Source of the DNA: Kingdonia uniflora | Taxonomy: Eukaryota; Streptophyta; Magnoliopsida; Ranunculales; Circaeasteraceae | Reading direction: 5' to 3' | NCBI GenBank assembly: GCA_014058105.1 | Contig: JACGCM010000715.1 | Coordinates: forward strand, 3,906,001-3,970,000 | Length of the DNA stretch: 64,000 bases | Shown: positions 53,471 through 63,699 of the stretch, in pieces | How the letters are laid out: every line of letters starts with the position of its first letter | Position numbering within the stretch: position 1 is the first letter of the stretch | The notes under the pieces: generated by a model | Seen by the model: the letters and a program-made list of their open reading frames with translations, nothing else | Told to the model about the DNA's origin: nothing | Databases searched by the model: none | Program-made: the position numbers and the translations under genes

Positions 53471-53782
53471 TGCAATGAAAGATAGCTTTAGCAACAGAGC
53501 TAAAGCATTGCCGTTGGGTTGTTATGAATGTTATTATGACAAACAAAGTACATTAAAAATTGCTAAAGAAAGGCAACGGATGTGGTATGTTACAATTTTT
53601 TTTTTCTTTTAGCAATGAATTTGGTATGTTGCAGAAGCTTTACTTTTAGCAACAAATTTTAATCGTTGCAAGACCATCCGTAACATACCCTACGACAACA
53701 CTTATGCTTCAAACAAAATTCGTTGCTAAATGCCATTTGCAACGGATATAGTCCGTTGCTAAAAGCTATTTTTTTGTGGTGC
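53471..53782 (+). mobile_element. CACTA-like 3' end with GCAACG subterminal repeats
   Basis: The segment repeats TTAGCAACGA/CGTTGCTAA/CAACGGAT words in both orientations and ends CTATTTTTTTGTGGTG (CACCACAAAAAAATAG on the complement), a CACTA-superfamily-like terminus with subterminal binding-site-like repeats. The 5' end and transposase are not identified. Confidence 0.5.
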
Positions 53783-55370
53783 TAGGTTACTGACCTAGAA
53801 ATTACTCCCTCTTATTGGAGACAAGAATAATTCCTAGGTTTAGAGGTCACTAAGTGGTCTAAGAAATCAATCCCTTATTCAAGGCATCGATCCCTCACCA
53901 TGTTAAAATTGCTCTCCTCTTCCCCCAACTCGTAAGGTTTAAGGGAGTTGAATAACAACCCTAAAAAGTGAACATAGATCACTAGGTCAGATCTATTACC
54001 TGCAAGAAAATCCTAACATACAATTATAAAGTTTCATCCTTAGATCCAGTCTGATGGGATTAGCCCTGCAACATCTTAATAAGAAATATCAATGAAGAAA
54101 ATTTAAATAACTTTCATTAAAAATAAGAATAGAGTTATGAGATTCAAATTCAGTTCTCAAGCTGTCTAAAACCCTACAAAATGGAAATTTGGTTTGGAGA
54201 GGAAGAACTGATTCTTAAATTCAAAAACCCTGAGGTTTGAAGTATCTTAACTAATCCTAGTCTTCTCCAACGGTGATAGATATACATTCAATGAAGTTTT
54301 ACTCTTCTTAGATCACCTCGAGATATGTGCCAATGTTTTACCACTTTCGGCCACCGTCAGCCGGCGATCGCTGGCGATTTATCTTGTACCGACAGTGATC
54401 ACCGGTGGGTGGTGGTCAGAGTTGCCCATTGCTTTAGGTTTTACTTCTCTTAATTAGAGATGCTTGAATTAACATCCATCATCCTGTTCCCTTGTCTCAG
54501 TGATGATTTTTGATTTTCATGTAGTCCAACTAGGCAAAATCTGATAGAAACTACTCTATTAAACTGTTGAAATCCCTTAGTGTGGTGTTCTTGTGCCATT
54601 ATAGCTCTGATTTGGACTTTTTCTAGCCAAATTGACTCTAGTATAGTAGACAATCCAAAAATGAGGTAACTAGGCAATAATTTTACAAAAGGTCTCATGA
54701 CGGCCAAAAACACCTGTAAAAAGGACTTAAATTGTACACAAAAACAATTTAAGAAAAACCACATGTATCTGTCAAACGCGAGTATCCCACCAGTTGAAAT
54801 TCTTTTTTTTTTCTCTCTCTCTTCCAAAACATCTCTCCCACTCACTCGCTCTCTTTTCTTCTTAAGAATAACAACTTTATCTCTCCACTTTTTCACTCTC
54901 TCTATACTCGTTCTCTTTGAGAAGGAGTGAAGAATCCAACTGTAAAGTAGAAATTCGGGAACATACAAGAAAGAATCTACATACTGTGAAATACAAGAGG
55001 CACTTAAGGTATTTAACCCCTTTCTGAGTTTGCTCTGATTTTGATGTGAAATTCATGATGCAACTCTGATTAGCTTCCTTTTGAAGACAAAATAGATCAA
55101 CATGCGGTTAATGTACTTAGGGTCATGCAATATAATGACTTCAGTTATGATGAAACGTGCTTAGGGACATATGCATTATTACTTTTGCTAACGTTTGTTA
55201 TTAGACGCATTGACGTAGTACAATGTATGATACCGTCACTCATTTTTTATTTTAACTATTACCCTTACCATTTTTCCATGTTTACATTAGTTTTTAGATG
55301 TGTTGACATAAAAAAATCTCTCCTAATGATCTAAGCGGATCTAAATACCCTTTTATATTCTACGTCCATT
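53783..55370. other. Region with an unexplained 172-codon minus-strand ORF
   Basis: The minus ORF 54450-54968 (172 codons) is long for this AT-rich sequence but low in known motifs. It includes a Lys/Glu-rich run (KKWRDKVVILKKKRERV) from a pyrimidine-rich CTCTCT tract on plus and a hydrophobic stretch (WFFLNCFCVQFKSFLQVFLA). The CTCTTT tract at 54810-54920 is more like a plus-strand 5' UTR. I leave it unassigned. Confidence 0.25.
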
Positions 55371-55377
55371 TCTCGGC

Positions 55378-55493
55378 GCAGATAAAGCCTTAGGGATCTA
55401 CATTTCCCTTTTAATGTGATATTTTCCCCTACGTAGATAAAGCCTTAGGGATTCAGGACTTTTCAATCATTTTGGTGTGATATTTTCCCCTAC
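55378..55493 (+). repeat. Tandem repeat of about 57 bp, two copies
   Basis: GATAAAGCCTTAGGGAT...TGTGATATTTTCCCCTACG at 55379-55433 and again at 55434-55493, directly upstream of the TATA box at 55588. Confidence 0.75.
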
Positions 55494-55587
55494 GACCGAA
55501 TGACTTTGATCTCAGTTCGAGAAGGATTAGTTAACCAAGATCGATTATGGATTTTATTTTAATTTGAGTAAAACTATAGGTTTATTC

Positions 55588-55598
55588 TATAAATAGGT
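55588..55598 (+). promoter_or_regulatory. TATA box (CTATAAATAGG)
   Basis: A perfect plant TATA box with a 170-bp leader before the ATG at 55768. It could belong to a host gene or to an LTR U3/R junction. Confidence 0.5.
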
Positions 55599-55767
55599 CT
55601 TGTAACCCTTTAAAGGATATGCCTTTCGTAGTATAATTCTTTCAGACGCAATAAGAAAGCACAAAAACATAAAAGAGGGTTTTCTCCTTGAAATCTCAAA
55701 CGATTATTGTTTATGTTCTTTGATTACTTTATAGTTCTTCTACAAATTGTAGATTACTTGAACAGAA

Positions 55768-55922
55768 ATGTCTAGTGAATCTCTACCTGAACCAATAACT
55801 TCCAATGAAATTGAAAGTGCTCAGACTTTATTGAACATGCAAAAATCTCCAACTGAGTAAACAATCACTAGGCCAAAAAGAGTAAATATTGGCACTTTTG
55901 GATATGCATTTACGACCGGGCA
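55768..55922 (+). pseudogene. Short first-exon-like ORF, unknown
   Basis: Reads MSSESLPEPITSNEIESAQT, LLNMQKSPTE, stop (55858-55860), then the frame resumes TITRPKRVNIGTFGYAFTTG up to a CAG/GTGTGT donor at 55922. One C-to-T change would explain the stop. No downstream exon or family recognised; may be a broken gene start. Confidence 0.3.
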
Positions 55923-58380
55923 GGTGTGTTGAAAATTTTTGACATCCTTTAACTGTCGTATTCTTATTACCACCATCGTTTGTTCTTGTTTTCCTCTTAT
56001 TTACGTCATAAAAAATGCGATTGTGTATTTTGTTAGAAAACAAATTCAATTTTAACGGTTTATATAGTCGTTTTGATTAATAAAGTTAAAACCACTCTAA
56101 TCCTTTGAGTTTCCTCCAAATAATACTATCGATTCACTTATCTCAAAACTTCCCTTCGATTGAAATTTCCCCCACAAAATCTCATCCCCCTACCCCAAAT
56201 ATTATATAGATCAACAATTTCCTTTTGTTTGTTGAGATCTCTTTCAATAACGCGCCCCTCTTCTGCAATCAAGGTATCTCTCTCTCTTTTTCTCTATTTT
56301 TCATTCTTCTTTTCTAATCAGCAATTTCAGTTGATAATTGCCTGTAGTAATTCTTCAATTTTGGCTAAGTACATAGTTAGGGTTCCAATTGATTTTTTTT
56401 TCCTGAAATTATGGGTGTTGATTAACCCACTTAAGGCTTTAAGGATTAAAATTTAAAGGCTTCCCAATTACAGGGTTTGCTTCCATAGATTTTAATACAA
56501 CTCTAATTATAACTTGGAATACATTGACAAAAAATCGATGAGAAGAGAGGGTTTTTTTTTCGATAAAAAGAACTTGTTTGTATTTCCTGTAGTTGTTGAG
56601 GAGTAACTATTGATCTTATCTACTTTATCATGGTTGCTCGATTCGTTTTCACCGCGTCAAAATCTTGACATTTACAAATTCAGGAAGTCTGTAAAGGAAA
56701 AATCTTTGATGTGAACAATGTGGGACATAATCGTAGGCATCATGGTCGAAGTGACAATTTTTAAATGATAACATATCTATATAAACAATGAATGTTTACA
56801 TAATAACGGTACAATCCTTTATGGCTCCGCCAAAAAGAAGCATCTTCTTGATTTTGTTTAGTAGTAAAATTAGTTTCTAGATGTTAGTCTAGCCTTGAGG
56901 GCTCTTTCCTCCCCTTTATCATTGGTATGTACGTCCTTCGAGATCAAGGCGAGTGCTCAAGGCAAGGATATGTTACAACATCCTTCAATGCATGCATCTA
57001 GATACAGTTTATGATATTTTAGCCTATATACATAACAATATTTACGTACCCCAAATTTATGAAATATTAGCTTCCTGTGATTTTGTACATCAAAGCATTG
57101 AAAGGCATAAGTTTAAAATGTGCAATGCTTTTCTCATTATTGAAATTGGCACTTGCCAGTAAATATTGTCATGATGTCATAGTGTGTACCAAGAAGCGCC
57201 TTCCAAGAGATTATCTTAGCTAAACTCTTTGCAGCTTTTCCAGGTCTACAATAATGTTTATCATCCGCTTGCTTATCTCGCAGACTTCTACAGATATTAC
57301 ATGGTTGGCCTCGACTCTAAGCCTCTTAATCCTAGCAATTGCAGTGAACTTGAAGTCAGGTATATCAATATTTACAATACCAGCTGAAGAAACAACATTC
57401 AAGGACCTCTCACGCCTTATTTTATTTCATGCAAATTTTCAATATTGCATAGTAGAGTTCTATTATTGCGCAGAAGCATGCATCATAGCTGCCAAATCTG
57501 GTACATTTCGAATACCATCACCAGGTGCATATTCTGCTATCTTATTGCTCAAATAGATGACCAACCCAATATCACTAACAGTAGTACTTGATGCTTTAAC
57601 TGATTATAAATTTAACACTCTTATGAAGCATCCTATAGGGTCCTCTTCACTAGATGACTTGGTAGAATTAAATGTGGAAGCAGTACCATCCAGACTAATG
57701 AGGTCCGAAAGCACTACAAATCAATGCACATCCCCTGGTCTAACATCTCTTCTAGGTAGCCATCAGGTACTAGGATCCTTGTTATTTCTTTAATCCATTT
57801 CCTTTCTCTAAGGAGGGATATGCAGAGTCTATTGATTCGATAGAAGAGGCTCTACGGAAGTTTTCCTTTGAAAAAAAATAGTGGCAGAGCCGCACTACAT
57901 GGTAATTAAGGAGTCTTTTCTACTTCCTTATTGTGGTTTTACTGCCTTCCATTTTTCATGCAACTTTTTCATACCTAATACTCGTCGTTATTTGCAATAG
58001 TTGGAACCTTTTGTCCATATGAGATTTTAATATTTTTCAAAGTAAAGTCCAAAGTTCTTGAAGCGATTCAAAAAGCAAGTATAGTTTGTAGATATAATAT
58101 TTAGCCCTTTGCGGTCTTAGTAATCTAAGAATTCCTTTTACAATTTAAAGTTTAAGCTATACAGTTGTAGGTAAAGTGAGAAGAAAATAGAAAGTTCAGT
58201 ACTCACCATCAGCTCTTAATATATAGTGCCTACCCGCATTCCCAGATCCTGCCTTCTTCCGGCCATCAATCCTTCCCTCCTAATATGTATATGTTTATAA
58301 GCTGTCAACATTATTATTTGAATATACTAATAGATTTGTATTCCAGCCTTAATTTCGTTCTTTAGGCTTATTTTTGGCCA
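55923..58380. other. Possible transcript 5' leader and unresolved exons
   Basis: At 56150-56272 a C/T-rich leader ends CAATCAAG/GTATCTCTCTCT, a classic 5'-UTR donor. Later ORFs (56953-57162; 57254-57556 plus versus 57220-57402 minus) lack motifs I can name. A Glu-rich block near 57810-57870 (EGYAESIDSIEEALRKFSF) is isolated. I see a likely decayed gene, but no function. Confidence 0.3.
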
Positions 58381-58384
58381 ACTA

Positions 58385-58690
58385 AATGGCAGGTTGCAAA
58401 GAACTAGGCAGCCATCGTCTTTCCATCCATTTCTGGACAGAACTGCCTTTGCTTGTTTTTGTCTTTCCATCCATTTTTGGACAACTGATTGACAGATTTT
58501 AAGATGTTTCTTCTGTTCCTGAAGGTTCCTCTGTTGATTCCTCTGCCCCTGAAGGTGTTATGTGTGATTCCCATCCCCTTTTTGGGTTGTGAAAGGAACT
58601 AGACAGCCAGCATTTTTCCATCCATTTTTGGACAGGACTGCCTTTGCATTTGTATTTTCTGGACAACTGAATGGTAGATCTTCAGAAGCT
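58385..58690 (+). repeat. Diverged duplication, about 200-bp spacing
   Basis: AACTAGGCAGCCA...TTTCCATCCATTT.TGGACAG.ACTGCCTTTGC (from about 58403) recurs as AACTAGACAGCCAGC...TTTCCATCCATTTTTGGACAGGACTGCCTTTGC (from about 58599), and the CTTTCCATCCATTT.TGGACA core is additionally present at about 58463. Confidence 0.65.
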
Positions 58691-59597
58691 ATAGGCTTTC
58701 TGTTTGGGTGTACTATCGGTTGGTGTTGTTGTAGGCTTTAGGCTTTCTGGAAACGGAATGTAAGTTTTAATTTCTTGATGTCTTTTATATTTTGCTTTTG
58801 ATATATGCATCCTATAGAAGATCATGTATTTGATATTTTCTTCTCCTATGTGTGTATAGGTCATCAGAAGATCATGCAGCCACCATCTGTGTCCCATCAA
58901 CTCAATGATATATATTAAGTGAGTTTCAAAATTCTCCTCATGTTACGCAAGTTTTCTTTCTGAAATGTCATAGACTATATACATAAGGTTAGGGCCTAGT
59001 TTTTGTATGTGCTCTTATTATATGGCTTGGTTGGCATGTTAAAACAAGTTCACACATTCCCGTAGTATTGTAAAAGAATTACCTGTTCCTTTGCGAGGTG
59101 CAGAACCCCACCCCACCCCTCACGATCTGATTCTTATTTATATTTTTCATGTAATCCAAGAACATGAATAAATTCTGTTCAGGAGTAATGTTGTTGTTTT
59201 TTTACAGGTGAGTAAACAGTTATTGAATTGGAGATATTCAAGAACTGACGGAAAAAGGCTGTCAGGGAAGACCAGTGTTGGATCAATCCATTTCAACAAT
59301 GTGCTGACCAGAGTATACGTTAGTTGGTAACAAAGTATATTTTATATTGTAAAGTCCATACATCCATTAAATGGCATGAAAAGTCTCTGCCCTGCTACTG
59401 CCGGCTCTGATGAAAATGAAAACGAAGAATAACATATAATGGTCAGTCAAGTGGGGATGCCAACCATGTTTTGTATACTTCAGGTTTCCCCCTTTTGTTT
59501 CAATATATAGTAACTTAAGGTTTCCATTCTTTACAATGATGTAATTTTATTTTACAATGACACAAGTTTTCCGAAAAATTTGATATTGTATTTACCC

Positions 59598-59623
59598 AAA
59601 AAAATAAATAAATAAATAAATAT
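59598..59623 (+). repeat. (AAAT)n microsatellite
   Basis: About five AAAT/AATA units after an A tract. It follows a non-coding region (58700-59590) with no gene that I can support. Confidence 0.8.
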
Positions 59624-59849
59624 ATAGTACAACTTTTCCCCTTAATAATATAACCCCACAATTGCTACTATTATACATATTGTCTTTTTATACATCTTTA
59701 TTGAAAGAACTATAAGCTCTAAATGGAAAAATCTCTCATGAACTTGAGATAATGATAGTTCAAATCCATATAGTTTTAGTTGTAAAAGTATAGGAAAATA
59801 CTCTTTAAGTAAACTAATATTATTTAATAAAATTTTGAAATTTATAATT

Positions 59850-60277
59850 GCGGGAAACGACTAAAATCGTTGTCAATAATTGTGTCTAGTACATCGATAT
59901 TTTTACGTGATAAATAACACGACTAGTTTGTATGTCAATTTTTTTTAGAATTACGACAAATTGGGTGTCGTAAAATTGCGACGCATAAAACAATAAATAA
60001 ATTAATCAAAAAATGGAACAAATACGACAAAAATTACGACTCATACTTGAGTCTATTTTTTGCAACGCATAAATCAACTCACAAATGTGTTGCAATGTTA
60101 ACTAAAAACGACATATATTACGACATGGTTTACAGTCGTAATATTGCGACGTATTTCAAGTCGAAAACATAAAACTACTGCAAAAAGAACGATGCTTGTT
60201 TAAACTAAAATAAAAGTCACTTTAGCAAAATAACGACTGACCTATCCCGTCGTTTTTTTACCTATTTTCGCCTAGTG
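59850..60277 (+). mobile_element. CACTA-like 3' end with CGAC subterminal repeats
   Basis: Dense ACGAC/GTCGTAA/TTACGAC/TTGCGACG words in both orientations, ending CGTCGTTTTTTTACCTATTTTCGCCTAGTG (complement CACTAGGCGAAAATAG at 60262-60277). CACTAG ends and many short subterminal repeats fit a CACTA element family distinct from the two at 1.7 and 7.3 kb. The 5' end was not seen. Confidence 0.55.
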
Positions 60278-61223
60278 AATAACCAAAGATAATAGTGAGT
60301 TCAAAGATGTATATGGAGCTCGATGTGATGGTCACGCATCTGCTAGGGTCGAGAAAGAGAAAATAAATCCTTTTGTTAAAAAAAGAAGAAGAAAAAAGAA
60401 GATATTTCTGCAGTTTTGATCCCACCTCAGTTAATGAAGAATTGATTGATATCAGGTTTTAGCTGATATAGTAATGAACGATCCCACCTCGTATAGGATG
60501 TATAAGAGTAGCAACAATTGTAGGCTCACTTCCAATTAAATTAGCCATCACCACCATGTGTATAATGTGTTATAGGTAATCACCACCGATGTCATGTCTT
60601 ACAGGGATTGAGATAATACAACATACAGAGTGGGAAATATTTTTTTATTGTTCAAATGAAATAATGGAGCTGAAAGTTCTTAAATCTTGAAAGATATTAA
60701 ATTGACGAATTTATGTTTTCTATATCCTTAAAATAAACTCTGGTGAATGCCTGAACTAAGTCCTCATATGGAGATATGTGGTCTTGAAACCTCTTCTAGA
60801 TTTTCATGAACAAGTAGATAACATAACTATCAAGATGAAAGCTTTGAAAAGATCTTGATAATCTGTGTAACGACAATTACACATGCGCTATTGTGTGTGC
60901 ATACGTATTATTTTTTAAATTAAAGTAGGGGCCAAGTTTAATTTTTTGATATAATTTTGATTATACAGATGGGTGATGATACTACAAGGCCGACCTGATG
61001 AGGTTAGCTGACGTGGCAATACATTTAATACTTGTTCTTTCTCTTATATTTTTTTTCTCTCCACCTAAACCACTTTTCTCGTGAATACCACCTCGTTTTA
61101 CGCTTGTCAATGCCAACATAAACCAACTATTCTCGTTTGATTCATTTATAAGCCTCTCTTGCTTATATCCTTGATTCAACTTGATGTTTGCATTGTAAAA
61201 CCAATTTTTTCATGTTGATATGG

Positions 61224-61602
61224 TAGGGCTGTCAATGGATTGAATATAATCTAAAATCCGATTCCTTTTTAGGATATGAATGTCATTTTTTCTAATCCAA
61301 ATCCGATTCGATCTGAATAAAGAACATCTGAAATAATTTCGGATTGGATTCGGATGGTGTTTAGTACAATCCGATAAATATCCGATCCGAAGTTATACAC
61401 TGATATGTTTAGATTTTATCAATGTTAATGTTCTACAACAATTTAAAATATATTATATACAATAAAAAAATAAATTTTAGCACATCCAGCTTTGTGGCTA
61501 AGTGGTACTTAGTTCTTAAAATTCATTGTTCAAACTTTTGCATCCACATTTTTATTCAGATTGTAGTAGATCCAGTCCGAATCCAGTACATTGATAGCCC
61601 GA
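61224..61602. mobile_element. hAT-like MITE inside the long-TIR element
   Basis: Begins TAGGGCTGTCAATGG and ends CATTGATAGCCCGA, giving an imperfect 12-base terminal inverted repeat of the TAGGGxTGTCAA type common in plant hAT elements. ATCCGAT words repeat inside. GATAT flanks both ends (61217 and 61601), a possible remnant of an 8-bp duplication. Confidence 0.45.
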
Positions 61603-61681
61603 TATACGATATAGGTGAGTTAGATAGTTTGTTAGAAAGATGATATTTTTTTTTGAATTCATCTTCTTCTCTTTCAATCAA

Positions 61682-62045
61682 AAACTTTAATGTAAAAGGA
61701 TGTATCATTAGCCATCTGATCCCTCTAAAGTGTTTCACAAATTTTGTTTTAGAGGGCAAGAGATTGCATAAAGAGATACTGGTGGATATAAAAATAAACT
61801 TAAAAATTCCGGCTGTATTTACTTGTAATTTTTTGCGATTTCCATAAATTTAGCAACATGAAGAAACTTTAATGTAAAAGAAGGTATCATTAGCTATTTG
61901 ATCCCACTAAAGTGTTTCACAAATTTTGTTTTAGAGAAGAGATTGTATATAGAGATAATGGTGGATACAAAAATAAACTTTAAAATTCCGGCAGCATTTA
62001 CTTGTAATTTTTTGTGATTTCCATAATTTTAGTAGTATGAAGAGA
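61682..62045 (+). repeat. Tandem duplication, 183-bp unit
   Basis: The unit beginning AAACTTTAATGTAAAAG and containing AAAGTGTTTCACAAATTTTG and TTTACTTGTAATTTTTTG occurs at 61682-61864 and 61865 to about 62045 with moderate divergence. ORFs over it (61556-61847) are not supported as genes. Confidence 0.85.
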
Positions 62046-62241
62046 GCATAAATCATCTTCTCTATAATTTTGTTTTGCCTTGGTTTGAACATGGAGATGG
62101 AAGAAATGGGTTTTTTTAAGCTAATAAAGGGGGGTTAAAGAGAGAGAAAAGGGGCTTTGGTGGAGATATGACACGGTAGATAAGAGATTAAATGCACTGC
62201 CACGTTAGCGGACTTAAAAAAGTTGGCCTTGTAGTATCATT

Positions 62242-62641
62242 AGAGCATCTGCAGCAGTAGGGTGGGTAGATTTACCCAAAATCAGGGTGAATCCAATCCA
62301 CCCCACAACAGTTCGATACAAATCAAGGTGAATATCACTATGCACAGTTCTGAACCGCGCGGCGTCACTGCGCACAGTTCAGAACTGCGCGGCATAATCA
62401 AAAGCATATAAGATCTGGCCACGTATCTCCATATGGAGCGTCCATTACCCAATGCGCAGTTCTAAACTACGTGGCATCAATCCACCAAAATTTCACCCTG
62501 AGAGTGGATTCTCAGGGTAGAAAATTCATTGCCATGCCATATTTCAACCTAGCTGCTGGGAGGTGAAGATGGTGGTTTTGAGGGTGCATTTAAGAATCTA
62601 CCTTGCCATGTCAGGGTGTACCTAGATGTTGTGGATGCTCT
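62242..62641. mobile_element. MITE with AGAGCATC termini and internal palindromes
   Basis: Starts AGAGCATCTGCAGCAGTAGG and ends CCTAGATGTTGTGGATGCTCT, imperfect inverted ends of the widespread AGAGCATCTCCAACAG type. Three palindromic modules near CGCAGTTCTGAACTGCG (62342-62363, 62370-62392, 62453-62475) lie inside. No coding capacity. Confidence 0.6.
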
Positions 62642-63272
62642 TATGGTGTAACAAAAACAATTGAGTTGGGGCATTTATGTATGGATCACTAGAGATTCAA
62701 GCTTTACAATGTATGCCAAGCTTTTCTTTCAGGATCGCTACCATACAGACTCCAACATCTATAATACAAAGTTAAATCAAAGGTTGCAATGCTATGTTTT
62801 GCTAATGTTTGGAGGTGAATAAAGCTGTGTAAATGAACAAGCTAAAAGAGGAAGTCATCTTGAGCATAATATAAACTCTATTATACTAGTCTGTGCTTGT
62901 TAAAAATATCATCTTGTAATCACTTTGCAGTATTATTGGCATATACAAAGGGAACTGAATAAGTTATTTCAGAGCAAGAGAAGTTAGCAGTAATGTGTGG
63001 CAGATCAGTATATGCATAACAGTAGTGACTAACAAGGTCAGATAAAGTATGTCAAATTTCTTAACATAAAGTACATATTAATGGATAATACCAATAACCG
63101 TTTAACGAATTAAATCATTATAGCTTGCTGAAATAAAATAACATAATATTATCAAACACATTATTTATGCGAATAACTTTGGGTTTTTAATTGTTTTATG
63201 AGCTTTTGATTTAATATTTATCTTCTAAATAAGTTGATTTGGTAAATAATAATTTGAACATGAATTAAAAAC
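62642..63272. other. AT-rich spacer, nothing recognised
   Basis: No ORF, repeat or terminus of note between the MITE and the LTR at the right edge. Confidence 0.4.
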
Positions 63273-63699
63273 TGTTGGGCATTGACACCAATTATCACTA
63301 TTGTAAAGACTTATTCCTGCCTTCGACCTCCTAAAGGCTTTGATATCGACCTTCATACAACCAATTCGACTCCATAATCATACTACATCATTAAAAGAGA
63401 TAACGGTCATAAAACGGTCATAATATGAAACTTATAAATATGACCAAGGAAGAACAAATTATGGACAAATTTTTCTATCTTCAAAGTCTATACTAAACTA
63501 TCCAGAATACTCATTGTAATGGATAGTTACTCCATTAATAAGATCATAATTTTTAAACCCTCAAGAGAGGTCATGGTTTTTACTTATTCAAAGGTTTCCA
63601 CGCTAATTCCTATGTATTGGCGATTATATGTTATTACTCACGTTTTGATCATATTTGGTGTGAGATACTAAGTTCAAGATTCAAAATTAGACTTTTATA
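63273..63699 (+). repeat. LTR of a Tat-like gypsy element at the right edge
   Basis: Begins TGTTGGGCATTGACACC, carries a TATA-like ACTTATAAATATG (63429-63441), and shares blocks with the LTR at 37573-37947. It is followed at about 63700 by TTAGCGTCATTTATGGGAAA, a diverged form of the Tat post-LTR sequence TTGGCGCCGTCTGTGGGAAA. Confidence 0.6.

Larger units (their letters stand above)
60976..62240. mobile_element. Long-terminal-inverted-repeat element (Mutator-like?), non-coding
   Basis: The arms 60976-61085 and about 62130-62240 are diverged reverse complements: ATGATACTACAAGGCC at the left equals the complement of GGCCTTGTAGTATCAT at the right. Shared inner words are GTGGCA.T.CATTTAAT and CTCCACC.AA..C..CTTTTCTC. 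Arms of about 110 bp suggest a Mutator-like non-autonomous element. No target duplication is visible; a MITE starts directly at the right end. A hAT-like MITE and a 183-bp duplication lie inside. Confidence 0.6.

Noticed and set aside
57254..57556. 100-codon hydrophobic ORF as a membrane protein
   Set aside because: No neighbouring exons or family match; the opposite strand has an equally plausible ORF, so neither can be supported.
56953..57870. IST1-like or similar host gene
   Set aside because: Only vague resemblance of short blocks; no diagnostic motif could be confirmed.
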